Below are positions 54,361 through 61,998 of a stretch of DNA of 64,000 bases, piece by piece. The notes beneath the pieces were generated by a model. The model saw nothing but the letters and a program-made list of their open reading frames with translations, was not told where the DNA came from and did no database searches. The translations under genes and the position numbers were made by a program. The stretch is from NCBI RefSeq assembly GCF_018785265.1, contig NZ_WQPK01000045.1, positions 248,001-312,000 on the forward strand. Direction: 5' to 3'. Source of the DNA: Collinsella aerofaciens. Lineage in GTDB: Bacteria > Actinomycetota > Coriobacteriia > Coriobacteriales > Coriobacteriaceae. The stretch's first letter is position 1. Each line of letters begins with the position of its first letter.

Positions 54361-55131
54361 ATGATTAAGGCTGCGTTTTTCGATATCGACGGCACGTTGC
54401 TGAGCTTTAAGACCCATCGGATTCCGGCGTCGGCGCAGCGGGTGCTCGATAGCTTTCACGAACAGGGGATTGCGTGCGTAATCGCCACGGGTCGCCCGAC
54501 CTACCAGATGCCGGATTGGCTGTTCGACTTGGGTTGGGATGCGTACATTACGCTTTCGGGCCAGCACTGTTTTGATGCCAAGGGCGTCTACCGCAGCTGC
54601 CCGATCGATCCGGACGACGTTGCGGTGATTGTGGACCAGGTGGCGCAGGGGCGCTACGACTCGCTGTGCATGCAGGGCGAGAACTCGTTTGTGAACCGCC
54701 TGTCCGAGCGCGTGGTGACGGCTGGCAGCAACGCGGGAATCGTCTACCACGAGGAGCCGTTTGAGCACGCCTTTGACGCACCGGTCTACCAGTTCTGCGC
54801 CTTTGTGGACCCGGCCGACGAACATATCGTGACCGACGCCGTGTCGCATTCGCTCACCACGCGCTGGTGCGACCTGTTCTGCGACATTATTCCCGCTAAC
54901 GGCGGCAAGGACCTGGGCGTGGCGGCGACGCTCGAGCGGCTTGGTATCGACGCGAGCGAGGCGATTGCCTTTGGCGACGGCGAGAACGACCTGTCGATGT
55001 TCTCGGCCGTGGGCACAAGTGTGGCCATGGGCAACGCGCAGGACACGGTGAAAGCTGCAGCGACCTATGTGACGACCGCCGTGGACGACGACGGCATCTG
55101 CAACGCCGCGAAGCACTTTGGACTGTTATAA
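54361..55131 (+). CDS. Cof-type HAD phosphatase
   Basis: The 256-residue protein has FFDIDGTLLSF (nucleophile), VIATGRPTYQ (motif II), NGGKDLGVAATLERLG with the Lys and AFGDGENDLSMFSAVG (motif IV), with a C2-type cap in between, as in Cof/YwpJ sugar-phosphate phosphatases. The substrate is not predictable. It is probably co-transcribed with the ABC-F gene and ends at a strong terminator. Confidence 0.92.
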   Translation: MIKAAFFDIDGTLLSFKTHRIPASAQRVLDSFHEQGIACVIATGRPTYQMPDWLFDLGWDAYITLSGQHCFDAKGVYRSCPIDPDDVAVIVDQVAQGRYDSLCMQGENSFVNRLSERVVTAGSNAGIVYHEEPFEHAFDAPVYQFCAFVDPADEHIVTDAVSHSLTTRWCDLFCDIIPANGGKDLGVAATLERLGIDASEAIAFGDGENDLSMFSAVGTSVAMGNAQDTVKAAATYVTTAVDDDGICNAAKHFGLL

Positions 55132-55173
55132 CTGCGGCTCGGCACTTAGGGATGCTCCTTTTCTGCCGGCAGC

Positions 55174-55210
55174 TGGGGGACACTCCTTGCGGGGCGTCCC
55201 CATTTTGTTT
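55174..55210 (+). terminator. Terminator of the ABC-F/HAD transcript
   Basis: TGGGGGAC (55174-55181) pairs with GTCCCCA (55196-55202), followed by TTTTGTTTT. GGCACTTAGGGA and TGCCGGCAG just upstream recall the hairpin inserted at 42561-42595. Confidence 0.75.
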
Positions 55211-55232
55211 TCGTCCCGCACGTTTTGTGAAA

Positions 55233-55317
55233 CACGGCTAACTTTTAGACAAAGTAGTAAGACATGGGCAACTTTTGCGGTAAAGTTAGCCGTGGAAAGT
55301 ATCCAAAGGCTAACTAG
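55233..55317 (+). promoter_or_regulatory. Cluster of DtxR-like half sites in the regulator's own promoter
   Basis: CACGGCTAACTTT (55233-55245) is perfectly inverted at 55282-55294 (AAAGTTAGCCGTG). Further half sites are GGGCAACTTT (55266) and GGCTAACTAG (55308). GGCTAAC is the core of DtxR/IdeR boxes, so the downstream regulator probably controls itself. Confidence 0.55.
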
Positions 55318-55339
55318 CAATCATCGCGAAAGGTGGCCC

Positions 55340-55729
55340 ATGGCCCTACGTGAATCCGGAGAAGACTATCTCGAATCGATCTACGTTCTGTCGGAACGTC
55401 AGGGCATCGTGCGCTCGATCGACGTCGCGGAGTACCTCGGCGTAACCAAGGCGAGCGTTTCCAAGGCCATGGCGACGCTGGAAAGCAACGGCTATGTCGA
55501 AATGGGCAAGCGCGACGTTCATCTGACGGAGTGTGGTCTGGAGGTCGCTCGCCAAATGTGGGAGCGTCACTGCTTTTTCGTGGGGCTGCTGGAGGATGCG
55601 GGTGTTTCGGCTGAGGTCGCGTCGCAAGAGGGCTGCCACATGGAGCACTGCCTGAGCGAGGAGAGCTTTGAGAAGCTGAGGGCGATGCTGGGACGGGAAG
55701 ATGTGGCGGGCCCAACAACGGAAGCCTAA
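55340..55729 (+). CDS. DtxR/MntR-family metal-dependent transcriptional regulator
   Basis: The 129-residue protein has a winged helix-turn-helix (SIDVAEYLGVTKASVSKAMATL, about 27-50) and the DtxR dimerisation/metal domain with Glu/His/Cys residues: LTECGLEVARQMWERHCFF and EGCHMEHCLSEESFEKL. There is no SH3-like third domain, so it is of the short MntR type. Metal could be Mn2+ or Fe2+. ATG 55340 follows GAAAGGTGG. Half sites like those in its promoter also precede the putative manganese exporter at 61999. Confidence 0.9.
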   Translation: MALRESGEDYLESIYVLSERQGIVRSIDVAEYLGVTKASVSKAMATLESNGYVEMGKRDVHLTECGLEVARQMWERHCFFVGLLEDAGVSAEVASQEGCHMEHCLSEESFEKLRAMLGREDVAGPTTEA

Positions 55730-55865
55730 CTGACTTACAGTGGCGCGGAGTTCGCGCAAAGCGCGAACCAGCGACCGGGACCAGTAGTCCCGCCAACCAA
55801 GTCCAACTCAGACAAGGAACCCCACCAGCAAGCGATGCCCAAGAACCGCCAGCTGTGTCAACGCA

Positions 55866-55992
55866 GGTCGGGGCCGGGCTTGGTTTTGAAAACACTCCGC
55901 AGTGCGAGGCCCGTCTTTCCGTTGCTCCGCAGGAGCAGGAAAGACGGGCCTCATGCGCGAGGACGTTTTCAAAACCAAGCCCGGCCCCGACC
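55866..55992. repeat. Long perfect inverted repeat between convergent genes
   Basis: GGTCGGGGCCGGGCTTGG and the next ten bases (55866-55893) are perfectly inverted at 55965-55992. Inside, GAGGCCCGTCTTTCC pairs with GGAAAGACGGGCCTC, and GCTCC with GGAGC, giving an almost fully paired 127-nt structure. It sits between the regulator and the P1B ATPase gene and can block transcription from both sides. No T runs are present. Confidence 0.75.
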
Positions 55993-56008
55993 GGACAGAC
56001 CACAAACG

Positions 56009-57961
56009 CTACAGGTTCTTGACACCCATCGCGCGCATGGCGTTCAGGATGGCGATGATCGCCACGCCTACGTCGCCGAACACGGCAAGCCACATGTTGG
56101 CGATGCCCAGTGCCGCAAGCGCCAGAATCAGCAACTTAATGCCCAGCGCAAAGATGATGTTCTGCCAAACAATCGACATGGTCTTGCGCGCCACGCGGAT
56201 CGCGCGGGAGATGTTGGACGGTTTGTCGTCCATGAGCACCACGTCGGCGGCCTCAATCGCGGCGTCGGAACCCATAGCGCCCATGGCAATGCCAACGTCT
56301 GCGCGGGTGAGCACGGGCGCATCGTTGATGCCGTCGCCGACAAAGGCGAGCTTGCCCTTGCCCGATTCGGCTGCCAGCAGCGCTTCAACACGCTCGACCT
56401 TGTCGCCCGGCAGCAGCTGCGCGTGGAACTCGTCGAGCCCCAGCCGCTTGGCCACCGCAGCAGCCACTTCCTCGCGGTCGCCCGTGAGCATGACGGTGCG
56501 CTTGACGCCGGCGGCGTGCAGGTCGCGGATCGTCTGCTCTGCATCGGCCTTTATGGTGTCGGCAATTACAATGTGGCCGGCATAGATGCCATCGACTAGC
56601 ACGTGGAGGATGGTGCCGACGACCTCGCAATCGGGCGCTTCGACTCCGGCCGCGGCGAGCATCTTTGCGTTGCCAACGACGACGTGCTTGCCGTCGATGG
56701 TTGCCGTCACGCCGTGGCCCGCGTCGTTGGCGGAGTTGCTAACGCGCTTGGGGTCGACCTCGCCCTGGTAGGCGACACGTACGGACTGCGCGATGGGGTG
56801 ATCGGAGAACGACTCAGCAAGGGCTGCGACTTCGAGCAACGACTGCTCGGTATAGCCGGCCTCGGGGTGTACCGCGACCACCGAGAACGTGCCGTTGGTG
56901 AGGGTGCCCGTCTTGTCAAAGACGACGGTGTCCACGTCGGCGAGCGTCTCGAGGTAGTTAGAACCCTTGATGAGAACGCCCAGCTTGGACGCGCCGCCGA
57001 TGCCGCCAAAGAAGCTCAGCGGCACGCTGATCACGAGCGCGCACGGGCAGCTGACGACCAGGAAGGTCAGGCCGCGCAGGATCCAGTCGGACCAGGCGCC
57101 GGTGACCAAGCCGCCGCCGAGCGCGAGCACCGCGGCAGCGCCGGTGACGGCGGGCGTGTAGATGCGGGCAAAGCGCGTGATGAAGTTCTCGGTGCGCGCC
57201 TTCTTTTCGCTGGCGTTTTCTACGAGCTCCAGGACGCGCGCGACGGTGGATTCGCCAAATGGCTTGGTGGTGCGCACGTGGATGAGCCCCGTCATGTTGA
57301 TGCAGCCGCTGATGATATCGTCGCCGGACTTGGCGGGGCGGGGAGCTGACTCGCCCGTGAGTGCGGCGGTGTCGAGCTGGGTTTCGCCCTCGACGATGAC
57401 GCCGTCGATAGGCACGCGCTCGCCGGGCTTGACCACGATCACGGTGCCGACCGCGATGTCATCGGGGAAGACCTGTTCGAGTGAGCCGTCGGCTTGCTCG
57501 ACGTTAGCGTAGTCGGGCGCGATGTCCATCATGGCGCTGATCGACTTGCGGCTCTTGCCCACGGCGTATGCCTGGAACAGCTCGCCGACCTGGTAGAACA
57601 GCATGACGGCGGCGCCTTCGGCCATGTGCGGGTCTGTGTCGGGGAAGAGCACCATGGCAAACGCGCCGATGGTCGCGACTGCCATAAGGAAGCTCTCATC
57701 GAAGGCCTTGCCGCGGCGGATGTTATTGAATGCCTTTTGCAGCACGTCGTAGCCGGCAATCAAAAACGGTATGAGGAACAGCATAAAGCTGGCGTAGATG
57801 TCGCCCGGGGTACCGAATGCGGCGGTGAGGGTGCCGAGCTCATCGAGGGCGTACACCACGGCAAAAATGCCCAGCGCTACCAGGATGCGGTTGCGCTTAT
57901 GCTCGAGCGACTCTTTTTTCCTACGCTTCTTCTTTTTCTTCTTGGGGTCGGCGGTGGCCAT
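56009..57961 (-). CDS. P1B-type heavy-metal efflux ATPase (ZntA/CadA type)
   Basis: The 650-residue protein starts with a Lys/Arg-rich tail (PKKKKKKRRKKE) instead of an N-terminal metal-binding domain, then has about eight helices. Motifs: TGES phosphatase loop (AALTGESAPRP), SCPCALVISVP metal site, VFDKTGTLTNG with the phosphorylated Asp, HP in SFSDHPIAQS, MLTGDREEV and GDGINDAPVL. The CPC motif fits Zn2+/Cd2+/Pb2+ export. ATG 57961 lies 9 nt from GGGAGG. The missing HMA domain is encoded next door at 58062. Confidence 0.93.
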   Translation of the reverse strand: MATADPKKKKKKRRKKESLEHKRNRILVALGIFAVVYALDELGTLTAAFGTPGDIYASFMLFLIPFLIAGYDVLQKAFNNIRRGKAFDESFLMAVATIGAFAMVLFPDTDPHMAEGAAVMLFYQVGELFQAYAVGKSRKSISAMMDIAPDYANVEQADGSLEQVFPDDIAVGTVIVVKPGERVPIDGVIVEGETQLDTAALTGESAPRPAKSGDDIISGCINMTGLIHVRTTKPFGESTVARVLELVENASEKKARTENFITRFARIYTPAVTGAAAVLALGGGLVTGAWSDWILRGLTFLVVSCPCALVISVPLSFFGGIGGASKLGVLIKGSNYLETLADVDTVVFDKTGTLTNGTFSVVAVHPEAGYTEQSLLEVAALAESFSDHPIAQSVRVAYQGEVDPKRVSNSANDAGHGVTATIDGKHVVVGNAKMLAAAGVEAPDCEVVGTILHVLVDGIYAGHIVIADTIKADAEQTIRDLHAAGVKRTVMLTGDREEVAAAVAKRLGLDEFHAQLLPGDKVERVEALLAAESGKGKLAFVGDGINDAPVLTRADVGIAMGAMGSDAAIEAADVVLMDDKPSNISRAIRVARKTMSIVWQNIIFALGIKLLILALAALGIANMWLAVFGDVGVAIIAILNAMRAMGVKNL

Positions 57962-57984
57962 GACTCGTATCCTCCCATTTGAAT

Positions 57985-58004
57985 GTATGAACACTCGCTC
58001 ATAC
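57985..58004. promoter_or_regulatory. ArsR-type operator before the P1B ATPase gene
   Basis: GTATGA-N8-TCATAC is a perfect-arm palindrome with the spacing of ArsR/SmtB sites and matches the two operators upstream of the regulator gene. Confidence 0.65.
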
Positions 58005-58061
58005 AATTTCGCGAGCAAAGGCCGCGGCAAGCGCGGCCTTGCGGGTTGGCGTAAACCTGAG

Positions 58062-58280
58062 CTAGAGAATGATCTCGCAGTCCGGCTCGGCGTCGGCGGT
58101 GAACTCCACAACGCGGTCGAGGACCTCGTCGAACTCGGCTTCATCGGCCTCGAGCGTTAGCTTCTGGGTCATAAAGTTGACCGAAACGGACTTGACGCCC
58201 TCGAGCTTGGCCAGCTCGTCCTGAAGCTTACGCGCGCAGTTGGCGCAGTCGATCTCGTCGAGCTTGAACTGCTTTTTCAT
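58062..58280 (-). CDS. Stand-alone heavy-metal-associated (HMA) domain protein
   Basis: The 72-residue protein is a single HMA domain with a CxxC-type metal site (DEIDCANCARKLQDEL) and the typical VKSVSVNFMTQKLTLE strand pair. It probably hands metal to the ATPase, which lacks its own N-terminal HMA domain. It lies between the regulator and ATPase genes on the same strand, so the three form one operon. Confidence 0.9.
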   Translation of the reverse strand: MKKQFKLDEIDCANCARKLQDELAKLEGVKSVSVNFMTQKLTLEADEAEFDEVLDRVVEFTADAEPDCEIIL

Positions 58281-58343
58281 GGTGGATTCCTTTCCCCGTA
58301 TTTGCGGCTTGGGTGCAGGCCGCGCTGGTACCGTGGTTGGTCG

Positions 58344-58709
58344 CTATTCGCAGATGTGGCTCATGCCCTGGTTGAGCATGGTGTAGACGTGGTCGTCGGC
58401 GAGCGAGTATAGGATATTGCGCCCGTCGCGCCGGAATTTAACCAGGTGCGACTGCTTGAGTGTGCGCAGCTGGTGCGACACCGCGGACTGCGAGGTTTCG
58501 GTCGCTTCGGCGATGTCTGCCACGCAGAGCTCGCGGCCCATGAGGGCGTAAAGGATCTTGATGCGCGTGGTGTCGCTGAAGACCTTGAACAGGTCGGCGA
58601 GGTCGTAGAGAAGCTCCTCGTCGGGAAGGTCCTCGGGCGAGCAGGTGGTGGGGATCGCGGGTTCGGTGGCCTCGATGTCGGGTTTCGTTTCATCAACGCG
58701 GATGCTCAT
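58344..58709 (-). CDS. ArsR/SmtB-family metal-responsive repressor
   Basis: The 121-residue protein has a winged helix with LADLFKVFSDTTRIKILYAL, the metal-region motif RELCVADIAEATETSQSAVS, and HQLRTLKQSHLVKFRRDGRN. The ELCV Cys and an N-terminal Cys (TTCSPED) resemble the CadC-type alpha3N site; the C-terminal His/Asp (DDHVYTMLNQGMSHICE) could form an alpha5 Zn site. It should leave its operators when Zn, Cd or Pb is bound. It heads the efflux operon. Confidence 0.92.
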   Translation of the reverse strand: MSIRVDETKPDIEATEPAIPTTCSPEDLPDEELLYDLADLFKVFSDTTRIKILYALMGRELCVADIAEATETSQSAVSHQLRTLKQSHLVKFRRDGRNILYSLADDHVYTMLNQGMSHICE

Positions 58710-58723
58710 TGCAATATCCTTTC

Positions 58724-58778
58724 ATATGAACATGCGCTCATATAACTTGCTTTCGATTATATGAGTGTATGTTCATAT
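58724..58778. promoter_or_regulatory. Two ArsR-type operators upstream of the repressor gene
   Basis: ATATGA-N8-TCATAT occurs at 58724-58743 and 58759-58778. The two sites are mirror images of each other in their centres and lie 35 bp apart, in a likely AT-rich promoter. Confidence 0.7.
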
Positions 58779-58860
58779 GTCAATACAATTTGCGTTAATT
58801 TCGATGACTGCTTGCCGCCTCTGCGATTTTCTGTGGGTTGGGAGACATCGACGCAATGCT

Positions 58861-59080
58861 CGCCAACATATTTCGAGATGTTCGGCTAGCATGCTAAGAA
58901 AGCCACCTTGAGAAGCATTAGAACTGTTCATATTTGTACTTTATCGTGTCAAATACCGCGAGAATCAGTTCTTCCTCTACGGGAGTTCCTGCAGAATCAG
59001 TTTTATCTAAAGTTATATTGAGCATTGCTGCAGCCAATCTGGCACATCGGTGGCCGAATAAGTCGAAAAATGTAGGTGGA
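58861..59080. repeat. Inverted-repeat element TIR-A
   Basis: CGCCAACATATTTCGAGATG and onward (58861-58890) is an imperfect inverse of 59051-59080 (TGGCCGAATAAGTCGAAAAA and onward). The same ends occur in the element at 60521-60709. A 66-codon minus frame spans the inside but shows no family similarity. The element lies just 3' of the DUF559-like gene. Confidence 0.6.
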
Positions 59081-59098
59081 CATCCGCAGAGATCGCCT

Positions 59099-60307
59099 TT
59101 AGAAGAGCGAATTCTCAATTAGATCAATAATCGTGTCGTCTTCCGTGCGGTTTTCATCGATTTTTGCGAACATGTCGCATTCCCAAGCCCCATTGATTTC
59201 CTCAGCAAGGGCCCCGACGTGTTGCATGTCGTCGGGTTCGGGCACATCGTTGATGCTCGGGTCATCAGCTTGCGGATATTGGCTTGCAATTTCGCGCTTG
59301 GCGGCCTCTTCTTCTTTGAGTGACTCCAGGACGCGGCGACCGTATTCGAAGTAGCGCCGCAAGACAAATTGACGAAGAGTTTCTTGCAGGATGGCGAAGT
59401 TATCCGGGAGTCGACCGGGCCATATCTTCTCGCGAATGCGAATCGCTTCCATGACCCGTTTAAAAGCGGACTGCTTGAAAAACGAATGACGATTAACTGT
59501 GATAACGGCATATCCCATGTTTCGCAGCGTGTTTCGGCGCTCCTCGTCAATTGATTGCTGCTCGGGTTCGTCGTGGTAAAAGCCGTTGTATTCGATATCG
59601 GTCATCGAATTTTCGAGCAGCGCGTCGAGGTAGAAAACCGTCCGTCGCGTTAGGGCGGCGTATCTTTTGGGGACTGGGATCGGATAATCCGTTTTGATAG
59701 CGCGTATGGCTAAGCCACCCATTGACTTGGGCATTGTCAGCATCATGACAAACGCCGTTTCGAGTGGGGAGCGACAGCCTTCGTGTACATAAGAAAGTGC
59801 CTTAAGTGCTTTATTAGATCCACGATACCCCGGTGCCTCTGAAAAGAAGGCTCTGAGCTCTTCAACGCTGGTTAGGGCTGGGCGCTCGCGATATTGAGTT
59901 TCGTCGGACGTTCCAAGCGCGTAGGAGCCGCAGATTTCAAAGTAATACTCAACGAGCTCCGAAAGGTTGAGGTCGGCTGTTGCTTCTAACGCGCACAGCT
60001 TGATGTCGACGATGTAGACGTTCGGCTCGAGTTCTAGGTAGCTTTCTGCATCAAACGTATAGCGCGTGCAGTGGCAGATGCAGCCCTTGCGGTGCCTTTT
60101 GGCATTATTGGAAAACGTCAGCACATGGATACGTTCAGAATCGACATTCTTTCTGTTGAGCCATGCTCGTGCCGCTTCCAGGTCGGACGTGGTCGGCGCA
60201 GACACCCTGATCTTTTCCATAGGTATGGGACCGGTCGCGTAGCTTGCGAGCGAGTTGGCTGTTTGGTATACAGCGCGTGCCGTGGTATGTGACAGAATGA
60301 TTCCCAT
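59099..60307 (-). CDS. AbiEi/DUF559-like protein
   Basis: The protein (402 residues from ATG 60307) begins with ILSHTTARAVY, typical of AbiEi-like proteins. The middle has a Cys/His cluster (RHRKGCICHCTRY). The C-terminal half contains a Vsr/DUF559-like nuclease core: MTDIEYNGFYHDEPEQQSID and RNTLRNMGYAVITVNRHSFF. The frame stays open upstream to 60529, where its first codons fall in an inverted-repeat end, so the true start is unsure; no ribosome site is clear at any candidate. The gene is flanked by two related inverted-repeat elements, which suggests transfer. A partner toxin (AbiEii) is not next to it. Confidence 0.6.
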   Translation of the reverse strand: MGIILSHTTARAVYQTANSLASYATGPIPMEKIRVSAPTTSDLEAARAWLNRKNVDSERIHVLTFSNNAKRHRKGCICHCTRYTFDAESYLELEPNVYIVDIKLCALEATADLNLSELVEYYFEICGSYALGTSDETQYRERPALTSVEELRAFFSEAPGYRGSNKALKALSYVHEGCRSPLETAFVMMLTMPKSMGGLAIRAIKTDYPIPVPKRYAALTRRTVFYLDALLENSMTDIEYNGFYHDEPEQQSIDEERRNTLRNMGYAVITVNRHSFFKQSAFKRVMEAIRIREKIWPGRLPDNFAILQETLRQFVLRRYFEYGRRVLESLKEEEAAKREIASQYPQADDPSINDVPEPDDMQHVGALAEEINGAWECDMFAKIDENRTEDDTIIDLIENSLF

Positions 60308-60520
60308 ACGCGCATGATGGCATAGCGGACGCCGCATACGCCCGAAACTTCGGGCAACGGTATTGGGGCGCGGCTTATCTTCTGCGAACGGTGGGTTTTT
60401 GAGCTGTCGTATTGAGGGAGCAGCTTTGGCTGGGGAGGTTTCTGCCGGCTGCCCCTTTTTGATGAACTTTAGTTGCGGATTCGTAGCTTCTAAGCGTTTT
60501 TGCCGACCGCTCAGATGCCT

Positions 60521-60709
60521 CACCAACATAATTTGAGTTATTCGGCCTTATCCTATACAAATGGTGCGATCGCAACGTCCTATTCGAATTGATTCAGGTA
60601 GATTTATGGGGCTTGGTTGCGAAATTAAGGCGATTTTAGCTTCGATTGCGGTTCAAGGGGCCTTGACTAGTGGTTCAGCTGGCCGAACAACTCGAAAAAT
60701 GTAGGTGGG
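60521..60709. repeat. Inverted-repeat element TIR-B
   Basis: CACCAACATAATTTGAGTTA and onward (60521-60550) is an imperfect inverse of 60680-60709, which reads TGGCCGAACAACTCGAAAAA and onward. Ends match those of TIR-A, so the nuclease-like gene lies between two related elements. The rest of the 60308-60857 gap holds no gene. Confidence 0.6.
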
Positions 60710-60755
60710 CCAACCTGCCGACTATGTGAAGCACGCGTATTTGCTCGTTTTGATG

Positions 60756-60793
60756 AAAACTAGGGTGCAGCCATAAGGCTGCGCCCTAGTTTA
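60756..60793 (-). terminator. Terminator of the exonuclease gene
   Basis: AACTAGGGTGCAGCC pairs with GGCTGCGCCCTAGTT around ATAA. On the minus strand TTTTCATC follows. Confidence 0.8.
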
Positions 60794-60857
60794 CTGCGTG
60801 TCGGTGTGCCCAGACGGATTGCGCTGTGCCTGGCAGGCGCTCCCGCAGATGGATCGG

Positions 60858-61826
60858 TTATTTCGCGAATAGGTTCTTGAGGTTGAACTCGGCCTGAACC
60901 GTGCGGAGCATGAGGTCGGTGTCGTCGAGGCCCAGATGCTGCTCGTTGGCGTCGGCGGCGAGGGTTCCACGGCGGCGCGCCCAGTTCTCGAGCGCGGCGG
61001 GCGCGGATTCGCGGGGGAGCGAGCGGACGTCGGCATCCAGGCTGCGGCAGATCTGGCGCGAGTCGATGACGATGATCTTGCCGGCGCGGCGTGCCTCGGC
61101 GTAACCGTCCAGGTGGATCTTGAACCAACTGTCCTCAAAGGCGGCGTTGTGCGCCATGTACGGGTACTTCTTCATAAGCTTGAGCAGCTGCTTCTGCAGT
61201 TCCTTGTTCTCGCGGAACGGCTTTTTGCCGTCGATGTCGTCCCAGGTGATGTGGTGGATATTCGACAACGGCACATCCTCGCCGCGGTAGATATCGGGCA
61301 GGCCGCAGTAGTGTGCCTCGGCGTCGTGCGGGACGGCGTCGCTGGTGAGCTCCATGATTTCCCAACCCACATTGATGATATAACCGCGCTCGGGTGCACG
61401 GCCGGTGGTCTCGATGTCGATACCGAGCACGGTGCCCTGGATGGGCTTGCGGGCGTAGGCCACGCCGAGCGCGTCGCGGTCGCCGCGGATTTCGCGCATA
61501 ACGGACGCGGCGGTGCGCTTTTGCATCTTGCCGATGGCGGCACAGGTGTCGGCGTCGGACAGGCCGCGCGAAAGCGTCGCGGGCGTTACGTTGCGTAGAC
61601 GCGCCTCGCCGATCTGGTCGCACAGGTCGCGGTTGCGGTCGGCCAGGTCACGCACGGTTGCAAAGTCGAAGCCGGGGTCGCCCTCGGCGGTAAAGTACTC
61701 GGTCTCGAGCACCTTAAGGGCCTCCTCGCCCTTCTGGCGCTCGGACTCCATGGCGCCGTGATCGCCATAGATAAACATGGGAATAAACGGCTGGCGCTCG
61801 TATTCGAGTGCTTGTGAAACGTTCAT
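60858..61826 (-). CDS. DEDDh-type 3'-5' exonuclease
   Basis: The 322-residue protein has an N-terminal helical region of about 130 residues that is not recognised, followed by a DnaQ/RNase T-like exonuclease domain: LGIDIETTG (Exo I Asp, Glu), MAHNAAFEDSWF (Exo II Asp) and the end NEQHLGLDDTDLM with His and Asp (Exo III). It may trim DNA or RNA. ATG 61826 follows AAGGAG by 8 nt. It is divergent from the putative manganese exporter. Confidence 0.85.
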   Translation of the reverse strand: MNVSQALEYERQPFIPMFIYGDHGAMESERQKGEEALKVLETEYFTAEGDPGFDFATVRDLADRNRDLCDQIGEARLRNVTPATLSRGLSDADTCAAIGKMQKRTAASVMREIRGDRDALGVAYARKPIQGTVLGIDIETTGRAPERGYIINVGWEIMELTSDAVPHDAEAHYCGLPDIYRGEDVPLSNIHHITWDDIDGKKPFRENKELQKQLLKLMKKYPYMAHNAAFEDSWFKIHLDGYAEARRAGKIIVIDSRQICRSLDADVRSLPRESAPAALENWARRRGTLAADANEQHLGLDDTDLMLRTVQAEFNLKNLFAK

Positions 61827-61899
61827 ATAACTGCTCCTTGGACGGGCCGCGTCGCGCGGCTCGGTGGCATTGAGTTATGGCGAGATGATAGTTTACCAT

Positions 61900-61949
61900 G
61901 GGCAACTATTGGCACCACGCCTAGGTCAACTACAATACCCTAGTTGACC
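61900..61949 (+). promoter_or_regulatory. DtxR-like half sites before the putative manganese exporter
   Basis: GGGCAACTAT (61900), GGTCAACTAC (61924) and its inverse CTAGTTGACC (61940-61949) fit the GGNYAACTW pattern seen in the promoter at 55233-55317. Confidence 0.5.
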
Positions 61950-61998
61950 GCTAGGACTTTTACAATGCTGCCGAAAGACACGAAAGGTTCCATCCTTC

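Noticed and set aside
52528-55116. Minus-strand frame of over 800 codons
   Set aside because: It is antisense to the ABC-F and HAD genes, both with full motifs, and has no recognisable domain.
55740-55860. Small gene between the DtxR-type regulator and the long palindrome
   Set aside because: Only short GC hairpins (TTCGCGC/GCGCGAA, CGGGAC/GTCCCG) are seen; no ribosome site or conserved frame.
58918-59118. 66-codon minus-strand frame in TIR-A
   Set aside because: It is inside an inverted-repeat element and overlaps the end of the next gene; possibly a remnant, but support is too weak.
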